Shown: positions 6,607 through 14,289, numbered from the stretch's first letter. The stretch is DNA of 16,560 nt from DAIRVC01 sp036803025 (GCA_036803025.1 DAIRVC010000046.1:1-16560); one strand, 5' to 3'. Numbers and translations are program-made. The notes: generated by a model not told the origin, from the letters alone.

Positions 6607-6720
6607 CTACCCCTGTCTCTGCTTGTGACGCGGGTTCTCGCAGATCACATACACCTTGCCGCGGCGCCGCACCACCTTGCACTTCGGACAGCGCTTGCGG
6701 ACCGAAGATGTCACTTTCAT
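6607..6720 (-). CDS. rpmJ: 50S ribosomal protein L36 (zinc-binding form)
   Basis: This 37-residue gene was found by translating the minus strand between map and rpsM. It begins MKVTSSVRKRCPKCKVVRRR and ends with a basic tail. The zinc ribbon ligands are C11, C14, C27 and H32, so it is the C+ form that binds zinc in the large subunit. The start codon overlaps the map stop as ATGA, and an AAGGAGAG ribosome binding site stands upstream. In most bacteria infA lies between map and rpmJ; here there is no room for it. A near-consensus promoter (6774–6802) lies just upstream inside map. Confidence 0.95.
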   Translation of the reverse strand: MKVTSSVRKRCPKCKVVRRRGKVYVICENPRHKQRQG

Positions 6721-7613
6721 TCCCGTTCTCTCCTTGCCCCGCCTGCCGCCAGGTCGCGGTCAGCAAACGGTTCATTATACGAATCCCGACCCGGGCCGTC
6801 CAGGTCTTCATCCAGCCCGGTCAGAACCCTGGGCCCTTCGGCAGTGACCGCCACGGTGTGCTCCCAGTGGGCGGTCAGCCGACCGTCGGCAGAGACGACC
6901 GTCCAGGCGTCCTCCAATACCCGCACCTGCGGATCGCCGGCCAACGTCATCGGCTCCAGGGCGATCGTCATCCCCGGCCGCAGCAACAGCCCCTTGCCGG
7001 CGGTGCCGTAGTTGGGCACTTGCGGGTCCTCGTGCATCTGCCTCCCGACGCCGTGCCCGGTGTACTCGCGCACGACGCTGAAACCCGCCGCCTCGACCAC
7101 CGCCTGGATGGCGGCCGAGACATCCCCGGTGTGCAGCCCCGGGCGCATGCGCTCGATGCCCGCCCAGAGCGCTTGCCGGGTCGTTTCGATCAGGCGCTCC
7201 GCCTCGGGCGTGACCCGTCCGACCGCGGCGGTGAAGGCCGCATCACCGACGAACCCGTCCACGATCCCCCCGCAGTCGACACTGACAATATCGCCTTCCT
7301 TCAGACGGCGGCCTGCGGGGATGCCGTGGACCAACTCCTCGTTCACACTCACCGTCGTCACCGCCGGGAAGGGCGGATCGCCGTAGCCCAGGAAGGCCGG
7401 CTGTGCACCGTGCCGGCGCAGGACCGCGGCGGCGGCCGCGTCGATCTCGGCAGTGGTCACGCCGGGGCGGATGACTCGCCGGGCAGCCTCGAGCGCCTCG
7501 GCCGTGACCCGTCCCGCACGGCGCATGCGTTCCAGCTCGGCGGCGCTCTTGAGCACCACCCCGCGCCGGCCGGCCGAAGCCCGCGGCCAACCCGACATGC
7601 GCCGCTCGTTCAC
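6717..7613 (-). CDS. map: Methionine aminopeptidase, type I
   Basis: Map removes the initiator methionine from new proteins in the cytoplasm. All five metal ligands of the pita-bread fold are present: D113 (in VDCGG), D124 (in GDAAFT), H187 (in GHGVG), E220 (in ALEPM) and E251 (in WEHT); H96 in VHGIP is the conserved substrate-side histidine. The start taken is the GTG at 7613, which overlaps the adk stop as GTGA; an ATG at 7598 and a GTG near residue 19 are alternatives, since the family core begins only at about residue 20. The protein has 298 residues from this start and carries a charged C-terminal extension of about 33 residues beyond the usual end (266–298). That extension overlaps an apparent promoter and the start of rpmJ. 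Confidence 0.95.
   Translation of the reverse strand: MNERRMSGWPRASAGRRGVVLKSAAELERMRRAGRVTAEALEAARRVIRPGVTTAEIDAAAAAVLRRHGAQPAFLGYGDPPFPAVTTVSVNEELVHGIPAGRRLKEGDIVSVDCGGIVDGFVGDAAFTAAVGRVTPEAERLIETTRQALWAGIERMRPGLHTGDVSAAIQAVVEAAGFSVVREYTGHGVGRQMHEDPQVPNYGTAGKGLLLRPGMTIALEPMTLAGDPQVRVLEDAWTVVSADGRLTAHWEHTVAVTAEGPRVLTGLDEDLDGPGRDSYNEPFADRDLAAGGARRERE
6774..6802 (-). promoter_or_regulatory. Internal sigma-70 promoter ahead of rpmJ-rpsM
   Basis: On the minus strand TGGACG (6797–6802, four of six matches to TTGACA) is followed after 17 bases by a perfect TATAAT (6774–6779). It lies inside the 3' end of map, in a locally AT-rich patch. Transcription would start near 6767 and give a leader of about 47 bases to the rpmJ ATG with its ribosome binding site. 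It could provide extra transcription of the alpha part of the cluster. The call rests only on sequence match and position. Confidence 0.6.
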
Positions 7614-8272
7614 GGCACGATCCCCGCCGGCAGTTGTACCAGGACGGCTTCCGTCACCTGCTCGATCGGCTGCTCCCCGTCCACCTCGATGATCGCGCCC
7701 TCACGGCGGTAGTGCGTCACCAGCGGCGCGGTCTGCTCGAGGTAGACCTGAATGCGGTTGGTCACGGTCTCCTCGGTGTCGTCGCTGCGCTTGTACAGCT
7801 CCGAGCCGTCGATATCACACACGCCGGACTGGCGGGGCGGATCGAAGTCCTCGTGGTAGATGTGTCCCGCCTTGCGGCACATCCAGCGCCCGGTCAGCCG
7901 GCGGATCAGGGTCGCCATCGACACCTGGATGTAGATGACCACGTCCACCCGACCACCCAATCCGGCGAGCATTCCGTCGAGCGCCAGCGCCTGCGGGCGC
8001 GTCCGCGGAAAGCCGTCCAGCACCGCGCCATTGCGCGCGTCCGCCCGTGTCAGCCGCTCGCGAATCATGGCGATGGTCAGATCGTCCGGGACCAACTCGC
8101 CGCGGTCGATATAGCCCTGTGCCTTGATGCCCAGGTCGGTCTTATTCTTAAGGTGCTCTCGAAACAGGTCGCCGCTCGAAACGTGCAGCAGCCCCAGTCT
8201 CTCGCACAGGCGCTTGGCCTGTGTCCCCTTCCCAGCCCCCGGCGGTCCGACGAGCAGGATGTATGCGGGCAT
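7610..8272 (-). CDS. adk: Adenylate kinase
   Basis: Adk interconverts ATP, AMP and ADP. From the ATG at 8272 the protein has 220 residues. The P-loop GPPGAGKGT (9–17), the AMP-site SSGDLFR, the LDGFPRT motif and the LID arginines are present, and the LID is the long type. The LID zinc site is odd: C132, C152 and D155 stand in the usual places, but the second position of the first Cys pair is A135 (CRKA instead of CxxC). A second ATG lies three codons upstream (8281), only 2 bases after secY; AGGA abuts that one but stands 9 bases before the ATG at 8272, so 8272 is preferred. The end overlaps map by 4 bases. Confidence 0.96.
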   Translation of the reverse strand: MPAYILLVGPPGAGKGTQAKRLCERLGLLHVSSGDLFREHLKNKTDLGIKAQGYIDRGELVPDDLTIAMIRERLTRADARNGAVLDGFPRTRPQALALDGMLAGLGGRVDVVIYIQVSMATLIRRLTGRWMCRKAGHIYHEDFDPPRQSGVCDIDGSELYKRSDDTEETVTNRIQVYLEQTAPLVTHYRREGAIIEVDGEQPIEQVTEAVLVQLPAGIVP

Positions 8273-8283
8273 CGCCGGCATTC

Positions 8284-9621
8284 CTAGCGTACAAGCAGCG
8301 ACGAATCGTACCCACGCAGCTTGAGCTCGGCCTCGATCGACCGATACGTATCACGCACCACGCCCACTACGATCAGCAGTCCGGCGGACGAGACCAACAG
8401 CAGGCCGCTGTTCGGGCCGCCGATGGGCGAGACCAGGCTGATCAGGAAGGGCATGACCGCCACGAGCCCCAGGAAGACCGCCCCCGGCAGCGTGATGCGC
8501 CGCAAGACCTTGGTCAGATAACGCTGGGTGGCGGCGCCCTTGGTCACGCCCGGCACCTGGGCGCCGGCCCGACGCAGGTTTTCGCCGTAGTTCTGCTGAG
8601 CGAAAAGCGTGTCGGTATAGAAGAACGTGAAACCGACCACCATCAGGAAGTACAGCAGCCAGTAGAGCGGGCTGATTCCCCCGAATGTGTTCTGGAACCA
8701 GCCGGCAATGGAAGACACAGTCTCATTGCTGGAGTTTACGAAGAACTGCGCCACAACCGCCGGCAGCGTCAACAGCGACTGGGCGAAGATGAGCGGGATC
8801 ATGCCCGCCATGTTGACCATCAGCGGCAGCGTGCCCTTGACCGGCATCGACATGCGGTTGCCTACCCGGCGGCCCGGGTACATGACCGGCACATGCCGGC
8901 GGCCCTCCTGCACGTAGATGATGGCGAAGATAGTCGCCACGGTGATGAACAGCAGGAAGACCGAGATGGTCAGGCGCTGGCTTTCATCCGTCAGCAGCTG
9001 TGCCACATTGGCCGGAATGCGCGCCACGATGCCGGCAAAGATGATCAGCGACAGGCCCTGGTTGCGGATGCCGTGCTCGGAGATCAACTCACCCAGCCAG
9101 ATGGCGAACAACGTCCCGGCCGTCATGGTGGCGATGGTCGTCACCGTCGGCAGGTTCAAACCCAGATCGAAGGTGAGCACGTTCTGGCCGGTCGTCGCGT
9201 ACTGGCGGAAGAGCTGGATCTGGCCGATGGCGTTGAGCGCCGCCATGGGGACGGCCAGGTAGTAGGTCCACTTCTCCATCCACTTCCGGCCCTCGCGTGG
9301 ATCCTCCTCCATGCGCCGCTGGAGTGCCGGGATGACCGGTACGAGCAGCTGCAGGATGATCTGGGCGGTGATGTACGGGTAGACGCCCATCGCCAGAACC
9401 GAGAAGTTCGAGACCGTGCCGCCCGACAGCAGGTCCAACAGCGTGAACAGGGTCTGACCAGAGCCTGCCCCGCTCAGGATGCTGGCAATGGCGGCCCGAT
9501 CGACCCCGGGCACCGGCACGTGCGAGGCCAGCCGGTAGATCGCCAGCAGGGCGAGGGAGATCAGCAACCGATTGCGGATTTCCGGCGAGACCCACAAGAA
9601 GCGCCAGGCTGACCGCTTCAT
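8284..9621 (-). CDS. secY: Preprotein translocase subunit SecY
   Basis: SecY forms the protein-conducting channel in the cytoplasmic membrane with SecE and SecG. The 445-residue protein shows ten likely membrane segments (about 18–36, 75–100, 118–138, 155–177, 187–207, 218–237, 270–292, 316–336, 376–400 and 405–423). Family marks are YRLASHVPVPGVD (29–41), MGVYPYITAQIILQLL (78–93), the NQGLSLIIFAGIVARIP stretch (187–203), and the cytosolic C5 loop with NLRRAGAQVPGVTKG (348–362). The ATG at 9621 has AGGAG 6 bases upstream. It lies 16 bases after rplO and just before adk, the standard spc order. Confidence 0.98.
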   Translation of the reverse strand: MKRSAWRFLWVSPEIRNRLLISLALLAIYRLASHVPVPGVDRAAIASILSGAGSGQTLFTLLDLLSGGTVSNFSVLAMGVYPYITAQIILQLLVPVIPALQRRMEEDPREGRKWMEKWTYYLAVPMAALNAIGQIQLFRQYATTGQNVLTFDLGLNLPTVTTIATMTAGTLFAIWLGELISEHGIRNQGLSLIIFAGIVARIPANVAQLLTDESQRLTISVFLLFITVATIFAIIYVQEGRRHVPVMYPGRRVGNRMSMPVKGTLPLMVNMAGMIPLIFAQSLLTLPAVVAQFFVNSSNETVSSIAGWFQNTFGGISPLYWLLYFLMVVGFTFFYTDTLFAQQNYGENLRRAGAQVPGVTKGAATQRYLTKVLRRITLPGAVFLGLVAVMPFLISLVSPIGGPNSGLLLVSSAGLLIVVGVVRDTYRSIEAELKLRGYDSSLLVR

Positions 9622-9637
9622 CCAGAGCTCCTGTCCA

Positions 9638-10102
9638 TCATTCCTGAGGCTTGGGCGGCTCGATCAATTCGATCGTACCGCCGGCCGCCTCGACCTTCGT
9701 GCGGGCGTTGCGGGTCACTCGATGCACGCGGATCTTGAGCGATTTCTCCAGCTCACCCATCCCCAGGAGGACGATCGGATTGCGGGCGTCCTGCAGCAGC
9801 CCGGCTTCGGCCAGGCTCTCCGGCCCGACCTCGGCCCCGGCTTTGAACTCCGACAGGCTGCCCAGGTTGACCTCGTTCCATTCCTGGCGCCCGACATTGG
9901 TGAAGCCGCGCATGAACGGCAGCCGCCGATAGAAGGGCAGGTTGCCGCCCTGGCGGTAGAGCTTGCCGCCGAAGCCGGTGCGCGCCTTCTGGCCCTTGGT
10001 CCCCCGCCCGGCGGTCTTGCCCTGCCCGGCGGAAATGCCGCGGCCGACACGCTTGCGCGGCCGACGCGCGCCCGGGCGCGGTTGCAGATCGTGAAGCTTC
10101 AT
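9638..10102 (-). CDS. rplO: 50S ribosomal protein L15
   Basis: L15 is a late-assembly large-subunit protein with a long basic extension into 23S rRNA. The product has 154 residues and begins with MKLHDLQPRPGARRPRKRVGRG, continuing with GQGKTAGRGTKGQKARTG and a QGGNLPFYRRLPFMRGF segment, all typical. The C-terminal globular part includes PIVLLGMGE and a final IELIEPPKP. The ATG at 10102 lies 7 bases after rpmD. Nothing is unusual apart from the normal Gly/Arg-rich composition. Confidence 0.97.
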   Translation of the reverse strand: MKLHDLQPRPGARRPRKRVGRGISAGQGKTAGRGTKGQKARTGFGGKLYRQGGNLPFYRRLPFMRGFTNVGRQEWNEVNLGSLSEFKAGAEVGPESLAEAGLLQDARNPIVLLGMGELEKSLKIRVHRVTRNARTKVEAAGGTIELIEPPKPQE

Positions 10103-10109
10103 CGTTCTC

Positions 10110-10304
10110 CTACTCCTCCACCTTGACCAGGTGGACGACCTTGGCGATCATGCCGCGCAGCACGGGCGTATCCGCCTGCTCGACGGTCTGGCGCACGCGG
10201 CGCAGGCCGAGCGCCCGGACCGTCCGCTTCTGGCGCTCCGAATAACCGGTCGGGCTGCGCATCAGCGTGATGCGCAGGGTCTTGGCAGCCGCGGACTTAG
10301 CCAT
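10110..10304 (-). CDS. rpmD: 50S ribosomal protein L30
   Basis: L30 is a small single-domain large-subunit protein. The 64-residue product shows LRITLMRSPTGYSERQKRTVRALGLRRVRQTV, the family core, and ends with GMIAKVVHLVKVEE, as expected. Its ATG at 10304 lies inside rpsE: the two genes overlap by 8 bases in different frames, so translation is probably coupled to rpsE. Length is close to the usual 58–65 residues. Confidence 0.96.
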   Translation of the reverse strand: MAKSAAAKTLRITLMRSPTGYSERQKRTVRALGLRRVRQTVEQADTPVLRGMIAKVVHLVKVEE

Positions 10305-10848
10305 TGCTCTTGCGCTCCCAGAACGGCTTCAGGTCGCCGGCCGACTTGCCGCGCCGCACCGCCTCATCCTCGACCCGCTTCAACTGCCCCAGCCCTTCCA
10401 TAGTGGCGAAAGCGACATTGAGGATGTTGGCGCTGCCCAGCGACTTGGTCAGGATGTCGCGCACGCCGGCCGCTTCGACCACCGCTCGGACCGGGCCGCC
10501 AGCGATCACACCCGTGCCGGGCGAGGCCGGCTTGAGCAGCACCTCAGCGCCGCCGTGCTTGGCGATCACCTCGTGCGGGATGGTCTTGCCCGCCAGCGTG
10601 ATCGGGTGCATGTCCTTGCGCGCCCGATCGGTCGCCTTGCGGATCGCATCGGGGACGCCGCGCGCCTTGCCGACGCCCAGGCCGACCCGGCCCTTGTTGT
10701 CGCCGACGACGACCGTCACGCGGAAGGAGAAGCGCCGTCCGCCCTTGACAACCTTGGCGACACGGGCGATGTCGATCAGGCGCTCGTCGAATTCGTCTCG
10801 CTCTTCGCTCGGAACCCGGAAGTCTCGTCTCACGTTGCCTCTCTCCAT
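10297..10848 (-). CDS. rpsE: 30S ribosomal protein S5
   Basis: S5 lies at the mRNA entry side of the 30S subunit and contributes to decoding fidelity. The 183-residue protein has the N-terminal double-stranded RNA-binding-like domain with RVAKVVKGGRRFSFRVTVVVGD and GRVGLGVGKARGVPDAIRKA, followed by the C-terminal domain with PASPGTGVIAGGPVRAVVEAAGVRDILTKSLGSAN, both canonical. The start at 10848 lies 6 bases after rplR with only a weak AGG ribosome binding site, suggesting coupling. Its TAA stop overlaps the start of rpmD. Confidence 0.98.
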   Translation of the reverse strand: MERGNVRRDFRVPSEERDEFDERLIDIARVAKVVKGGRRFSFRVTVVVGDNKGRVGLGVGKARGVPDAIRKATDRARKDMHPITLAGKTIPHEVIAKHGGAEVLLKPASPGTGVIAGGPVRAVVEAAGVRDILTKSLGSANILNVAFATMEGLGQLKRVEDEAVRRGKSAGDLKPFWERKSNG

Positions 10849-10854
10849 CCGCGC

Positions 10855-11220
10855 CTAGAACTCGAGGCCGGCCTGGCGAGCCGCCTCGGCCAGCGCCCGC
10901 ACCCGTCCGTGATAGCGGAAGCCGCCCCGATCGAACACAACCTGGCCGATGCCTTTGGCCTTCGCCCGTTGGGCGATCAGTTCGCCGACCAGTTTGGCCT
11001 GCTCGGTCTTGCTCAGGCCCTTCAGCCGGGCCTTGATATCGGCGTCGAGTGTCGAAGCGGCCGCCAGGGTTACACCGGCGCCGTCGTCGACGACCTGGGC
11101 GTAAATCCCCACCAGGCTGCGAAACACGTTCAGGCGCGGCCGCTCGGCCGTCCCGGCAATGTTCTTGCGCACCCGCACATGCCGGCGGGAGCGCATCTGT
11201 TCGCGACTCTTCCTCGTCAT
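10855..11220 (-). CDS. rplR: 50S ribosomal protein L18
   Basis: L18 binds 5S rRNA and, with L5, anchors it to the central protuberance. The 121-residue product shows RRHVRVRKNIAGTAERPRLNVFRS, the family signature, an IYAQVVDD strand, and ends with FDRGGFRYHGRVRALAEAARQAGLEF, the usual terminus. The ATG at 11220 comes 2 bases after the rplF stop and lacks a ribosome binding site of its own, so it most likely depends on reinitiation after rplF. Confidence 0.97.
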   Translation of the reverse strand: MTRKSREQMRSRRHVRVRKNIAGTAERPRLNVFRSLVGIYAQVVDDGAGVTLAAASTLDADIKARLKGLSKTEQAKLVGELIAQRAKAKGIGQVVFDRGGFRYHGRVRALAEAARQAGLEF

Positions 11221-11222
11221 GA

Positions 11223-11768
11223 CTACGCCACCTTGCCGGCCTTGCCCGCCTTGCGCCGGACGTGTTCCCCCTGATAGCGGATGCCCTTGCCCTTGTACGG
11301 CTCGGGCGGGCGGACCTTGCGGATATCCGATGCCAGCTGGCCGACCAATTCCTTGTCGCGGCCCTTGATCTTGATCGTCCGGGCGCGCGCATCCACCTCA
11401 AAGCGGATGCCTTCCGGCGGGGGTATGCGCACCGGGTGCGAGTAGCCGACGTAGAGCACCAGCGTATCGCCCTCGAGGTCCGGGCGGTAGCCCACGCCTT
11501 CGACCTCCAGCGTACGCTCGAAGCCTTTGCTGACGCCGACAACCATGTTGTTCAGCAGGGCACGGGTCATCCCGTGCAGGGCGCGCACGCTGGGGGCATC
11601 CGACGGCCTTTCGACGGTCAGCTTGCCGTCGCCGTAGCGGATTTGCATCTCGGGCGGAAAGGTCCGCTCCAGCGCTCCGCCGGGGCCCTGAATGCGCACG
11701 CGTGCGCCCTCGAGTTCAACACGCACGCCGTCGGGGATGACCACCGGCATGCGACCAATTCTAGACAC
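11223..11768 (-). CDS. rplF: 50S ribosomal protein L6
   Basis: L6 lies near the factor-binding region of the large subunit, close to the sarcin-ricin loop. From the GTG at 11768 the protein has 181 residues and begins MSRIGRMPVVIP, the usual N-terminus. Further marks are the GVSKGFERTLEVEGVGYR segment, the YSHPV motif and the C-terminal RPPEPYKGKGIRYQGE, which is nearly invariant. Another in-frame GTG two codons upstream (11774) abuts the GAGGAG ribosome binding site, whereas the GTG at 11768 is 6 bases from it, so 11768 is preferred. It lies 44 bases after rpsH. Confidence 0.97.
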   Translation of the reverse strand: MSRIGRMPVVIPDGVRVELEGARVRIQGPGGALERTFPPEMQIRYGDGKLTVERPSDAPSVRALHGMTRALLNNMVVGVSKGFERTLEVEGVGYRPDLEGDTLVLYVGYSHPVRIPPPEGIRFEVDARARTIKIKGRDKELVGQLASDIRKVRPPEPYKGKGIRYQGEHVRRKAGKAGKVA

Positions 11769-11812
11769 ACCCACCTCCTCTCCGGACCGGGCCGATCAAT
11801 CGGCCGGCCGGA

Positions 11813-12226
11813 TCACCACACCTGGCAGAGCACTTCGCCGCCGACGCCCAATTGCCGGGCGCGCGTCCCCGTCATCACGCCCTTGGGGGTGGATAGGATC
11901 GCCACGCCCAGGCCCGAGCGCACCCAGGGGATTTCGGATTTGCCCACGTAGACGCGCCGCCCGGGGCGGCTGACGCGTTTCAGGCCGCTCAGGACGGGGC
12001 GGCGTTCGCGGCGCTCGCCGACGTATTTGAGCCGCACGCGCAGCACCTGGCCGGGCCGGCCTTCGGCCGCCACTTCCTCGAAACTCTCCAGGAAGCCTTC
12101 GTCCTGCAGGATGCGGGCGATGGATAGCTTGAGCTTCGAGCTCGGCATGGCGATGGTCGGATGCCCGGCCATGGCCGCGTTGCGGATGCGGGTCAACATG
12201 TCGGCAATCGGGTCGGAAATTGTCAT
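11813..12226 (-). CDS. rpsH: 30S ribosomal protein S8
   Basis: S8 binds the central domain of 16S rRNA and is the regulator of the spc operon in E. coli. The 137-residue product starts with MTISDPIADMLTRIRNAAMAGH and contains the PSSKLKLSIARIL helix, RVSRPGRRVYVG and the C-terminal ILSTPKGVMTG and GVGGEVLCQVW motifs, which end the family. It lies 21 bases after rpsN. I do not see an obvious S8-binding element in the neighbouring coding sequence, but it would overlap codons and be hard to judge by eye. Confidence 0.98.
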   Translation of the reverse strand: MTISDPIADMLTRIRNAAMAGHPTIAMPSSKLKLSIARILQDEGFLESFEEVAAEGRPGQVLRVRLKYVGERRERRPVLSGLKRVSRPGRRVYVGKSEIPWVRSGLGVAILSTPKGVMTGTRARQLGVGGEVLCQVW

Positions 12227-12247
12227 CGCATAGCTCCCACTACCGGC

Positions 12248-12430
12248 CTACCAGGACGACTTGACCACGCCGGGGATCTTGCCTTCCAGCGCCAAGGTGC
12301 GGAAGCAGATACGGCATAGCTGGAAGCGGCGCATATAGCCGCGCGGACGGCCGCAGACTCGGCAGCGGTTGCGCACCCGGACCGGGTACTTGCGGTGCGT
12401 CTCTCGAATCGGCATGCACTTCTTGGACAT
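12248..12430 (-). CDS. rpsN: 30S ribosomal protein S14, type Z (zinc-binding)
   Basis: The short, 60-residue zinc form of S14, a protein of the 30S head. The zinc ligands are C23 and C26 (in CRVCGRPRG) and C39 and C42 (in LCRICFR), and it ends with GKIPGVVKSSW, the standard terminus. A further cysteine at position 5 is not part of the motif. The ATG at 12430 lies 3 bases after the rplE stop. The longer zinc-free form (about 100 residues) found in many proteobacteria is not present here. Confidence 0.97.
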   Translation of the reverse strand: MSKKCMPIRETHRKYPVRVRNRCRVCGRPRGYMRRFQLCRICFRTLALEGKIPGVVKSSW

Positions 12431-12433
12431 GGA

Positions 12434-12982
<549 letters not shown>

Positions 12983-13004
12983 TCTGCTCTACCTTTCCGC
13001 CCGC

Positions 13005-13331
13005 TCAGGCATCGATGATCGCCTGACACTGCTTGCACACACGCTGGGCCTTGCCGCTCTCGCGGCTGACACCCGCCCGCGTCAGTTTGTCGCACTTCGG
13101 GCAGACCAGCATGACATTCGAAATGTGCAGCGGCGCTTCGAACTGGATGATGCCCGGATTCATGGTGCGGCCGCCGGCCTGCACCTGGCGCTGGTGCTTC
13201 TTGCGCATGTTGACGCCCTGCACCACCAGGCGGGCCTCCTTGGGCAGCATGCGGATCACTTCCCCGCGCATGCCCTTGTCGCGGCCGCTGATCACTTCCA
13301 CGGTATCGCCCTTCTTGATGCTCACGCTCAC
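13005..13331 (-). CDS. rplX: 50S ribosomal protein L24 (with zinc ribbon)
   Basis: L24 starts large-subunit assembly and lies at the exit of the peptide tunnel. The N-terminal KOW motif reads KKGDTVEVISGRDKGMRGEV (6–25). The C-terminal part has a CxxC...CxxC pattern (C77, C80, C99, C102) of a zinc ribbon, known in many Gram-positive and Chloroflexi L24 proteins but absent in E. coli. Length is 108 residues. The start is a GTG: either 13331 (3 bases after GGAGG) or 13325 (9 bases after it); the second gives a start nearer the usual one, and the choice is uncertain. Confidence 0.97.
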   Translation of the reverse strand: MSVSIKKGDTVEVISGRDKGMRGEVIRMLPKEARLVVQGVNMRKKHQRQVQAGGRTMNPGIIQFEAPLHISNVMLVCPKCDKLTRAGVSRESGKAQRVCKQCQAIIDA

Positions 13332-13357
13332 TTGCCTCCGCCGGTCACCCGGCCGCC

Positions 13358-13729
13358 CTAAAGCACTTCCGGCGCCAGCGAGACGATCTTGGTGAAGCCT
13401 CGCTCGCGCAGCTCGCGCGCCACCGGGCCGAATATGCGCGTGCCTTTCGGGTTGACCCCGTCAGCGTCCAGTAGCACGGCGGCGTTGTCATCGAAGCGGA
13501 TGTACGAGCCGTCCTCGCGGCGGTATTCCTTGGCCGTGCGCACAATGACCGCCTTGACGACCTCGCTCTTCTTGACCGCCCCGTGCGGCGCGGCCGCCTT
13601 GACTGTGGCCACCACGATATCGCCGATGTAGCCGTAACGCCGCCGCGAGCCGCCCAGGACGCGGATAACCAGCAGCTCGCGCGCCCCGGTGTTGTCGGCA
13701 ACCGTCAGCCGGGTCTCCTGCTGGATCAT
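13358..13729 (-). CDS. rplN: 50S ribosomal protein L14
   Basis: L14 forms intersubunit bridges and binds the ribosomal silencing factor RsfS in other bacteria. The 123-residue product begins with MIQQETRLTVADNTGARELLVIRVLGGS and continues with IGDIVVATVKAAAPHGAVKKSEVVKAVIVRT and FDDNAAVLLD, ending with GPVARELRERGFTKIVSLAPEVL; every block is canonical. The ATG at 13729 has AAGGAGG 8 bases upstream, a strong ribosome binding site, and lies 40 bases after rpsQ. Upstream open frame is a shadow of rpsQ. Confidence 0.98.
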   Translation of the reverse strand: MIQQETRLTVADNTGARELLVIRVLGGSRRRYGYIGDIVVATVKAAAPHGAVKKSEVVKAVIVRTAKEYRREDGSYIRFDDNAAVLLDADGVNPKGTRIFGPVARELRERGFTKIVSLAPEVL

Positions 13730-13769
13730 GCCGCGGCCCTCCTTCCGCTTACCCTTGCCGGCCGCGCTC

Positions 13770-14078
13770 TCATGCCTGAGCCTCCACGACCGGGGTCTCC
13801 TCGACCACGCTGGCCGCCGCCACCTCGCTCTCGCTGGCGCGGCTGACCACCGTCTCGACCGCCCAGCGCTTACGCTTGGAGATCGGCCGGCTCTCGACGA
13901 TCTGCACCTGATCGCCCGGCTGGCAGCCCAACTCGTCATGCGCCAGGAAGCGCTTCGAGCTGCGCATCACCTTGCCGTACAGCGGGTGCCGCGTCGTACG
14001 GTCCACCCGGACGGTGACCGTCTTGGTCATCTTGGTCGCCACCACCACCCCCACCAGTCGACGACGGTTGTTGCTCAT
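13770..14078 (-). CDS. rpsQ: 30S ribosomal protein S17 with C-terminal extension
   Basis: S17 binds the 5' domain of 16S rRNA early in assembly. The family core (about residues 1–80) shows RRRLVGVVVATKMTKTVTV, RHPLYGKVMRSSKRFLAHDE, the PGDQVQIVESRPISKRKRW stretch and a final VETVV. A tail of about 22 residues, rich in Ala, Val and Glu, follows, giving 102 residues against the usual 80–90. The ATG at 14078 overlaps the rpmC stop as ATGA, so translation is coupled. Confidence 0.97.
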   Translation of the reverse strand: MSNNRRRLVGVVVATKMTKTVTVRVDRTTRHPLYGKVMRSSKRFLAHDELGCQPGDQVQIVESRPISKRKRWAVETVVSRASESEVAAASVVEETPVVEAQA

Positions 14079-14287
14079 GCCTGTCTCCCTTCCGGCTCCG
14101 CCGACTCGCGCTGGCGCAGGATGGTCGCCAGGCGGGCGATCTCGCGCCGCGCCGTGCGCAGCTTCGAAAGGTCGGTCAGCTGCCCGACGGCCGCCTGGAA
14201 ACGCAGCTTCTGGTAATTCTCACGGGCGTCCTCCAGTCGGCTGGCGACCTCTTCAATCGAGAGGGCCCGGATCTCGGCTGGTTTCAT
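14075..14287 (-). CDS. rpmC: 50S ribosomal protein L29
   Basis: L29 is a small helical protein next to the tunnel exit and part of the docking site for trigger factor and SRP. The 70-residue product has the expected two-helix hairpin: MKPAEIRALSIEEVASRLEDARENYQKLRFQAAVGQL, then a second helix with LRTARREIARLATILRQRE. It lies 2 bases after rplP and overlaps rpsQ by 4 bases. Small size and sequence leave little doubt. Confidence 0.96.
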   Translation of the reverse strand: MKPAEIRALSIEEVASRLEDARENYQKLRFQAAVGQLTDLSKLRTARREIARLATILRQRESAEPEGRQA

Positions 14288-14289
14288 GA

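Noticed and set aside
8221..9612. A 463-codon open frame on the plus strand opposite secY
   Set aside because: It is an antisense shadow: high-GC codon use of secY removes stops on the other strand. The product is rich in His, Asp, Gln and Arg with no family resemblance, whereas the minus strand is unmistakably SecY.
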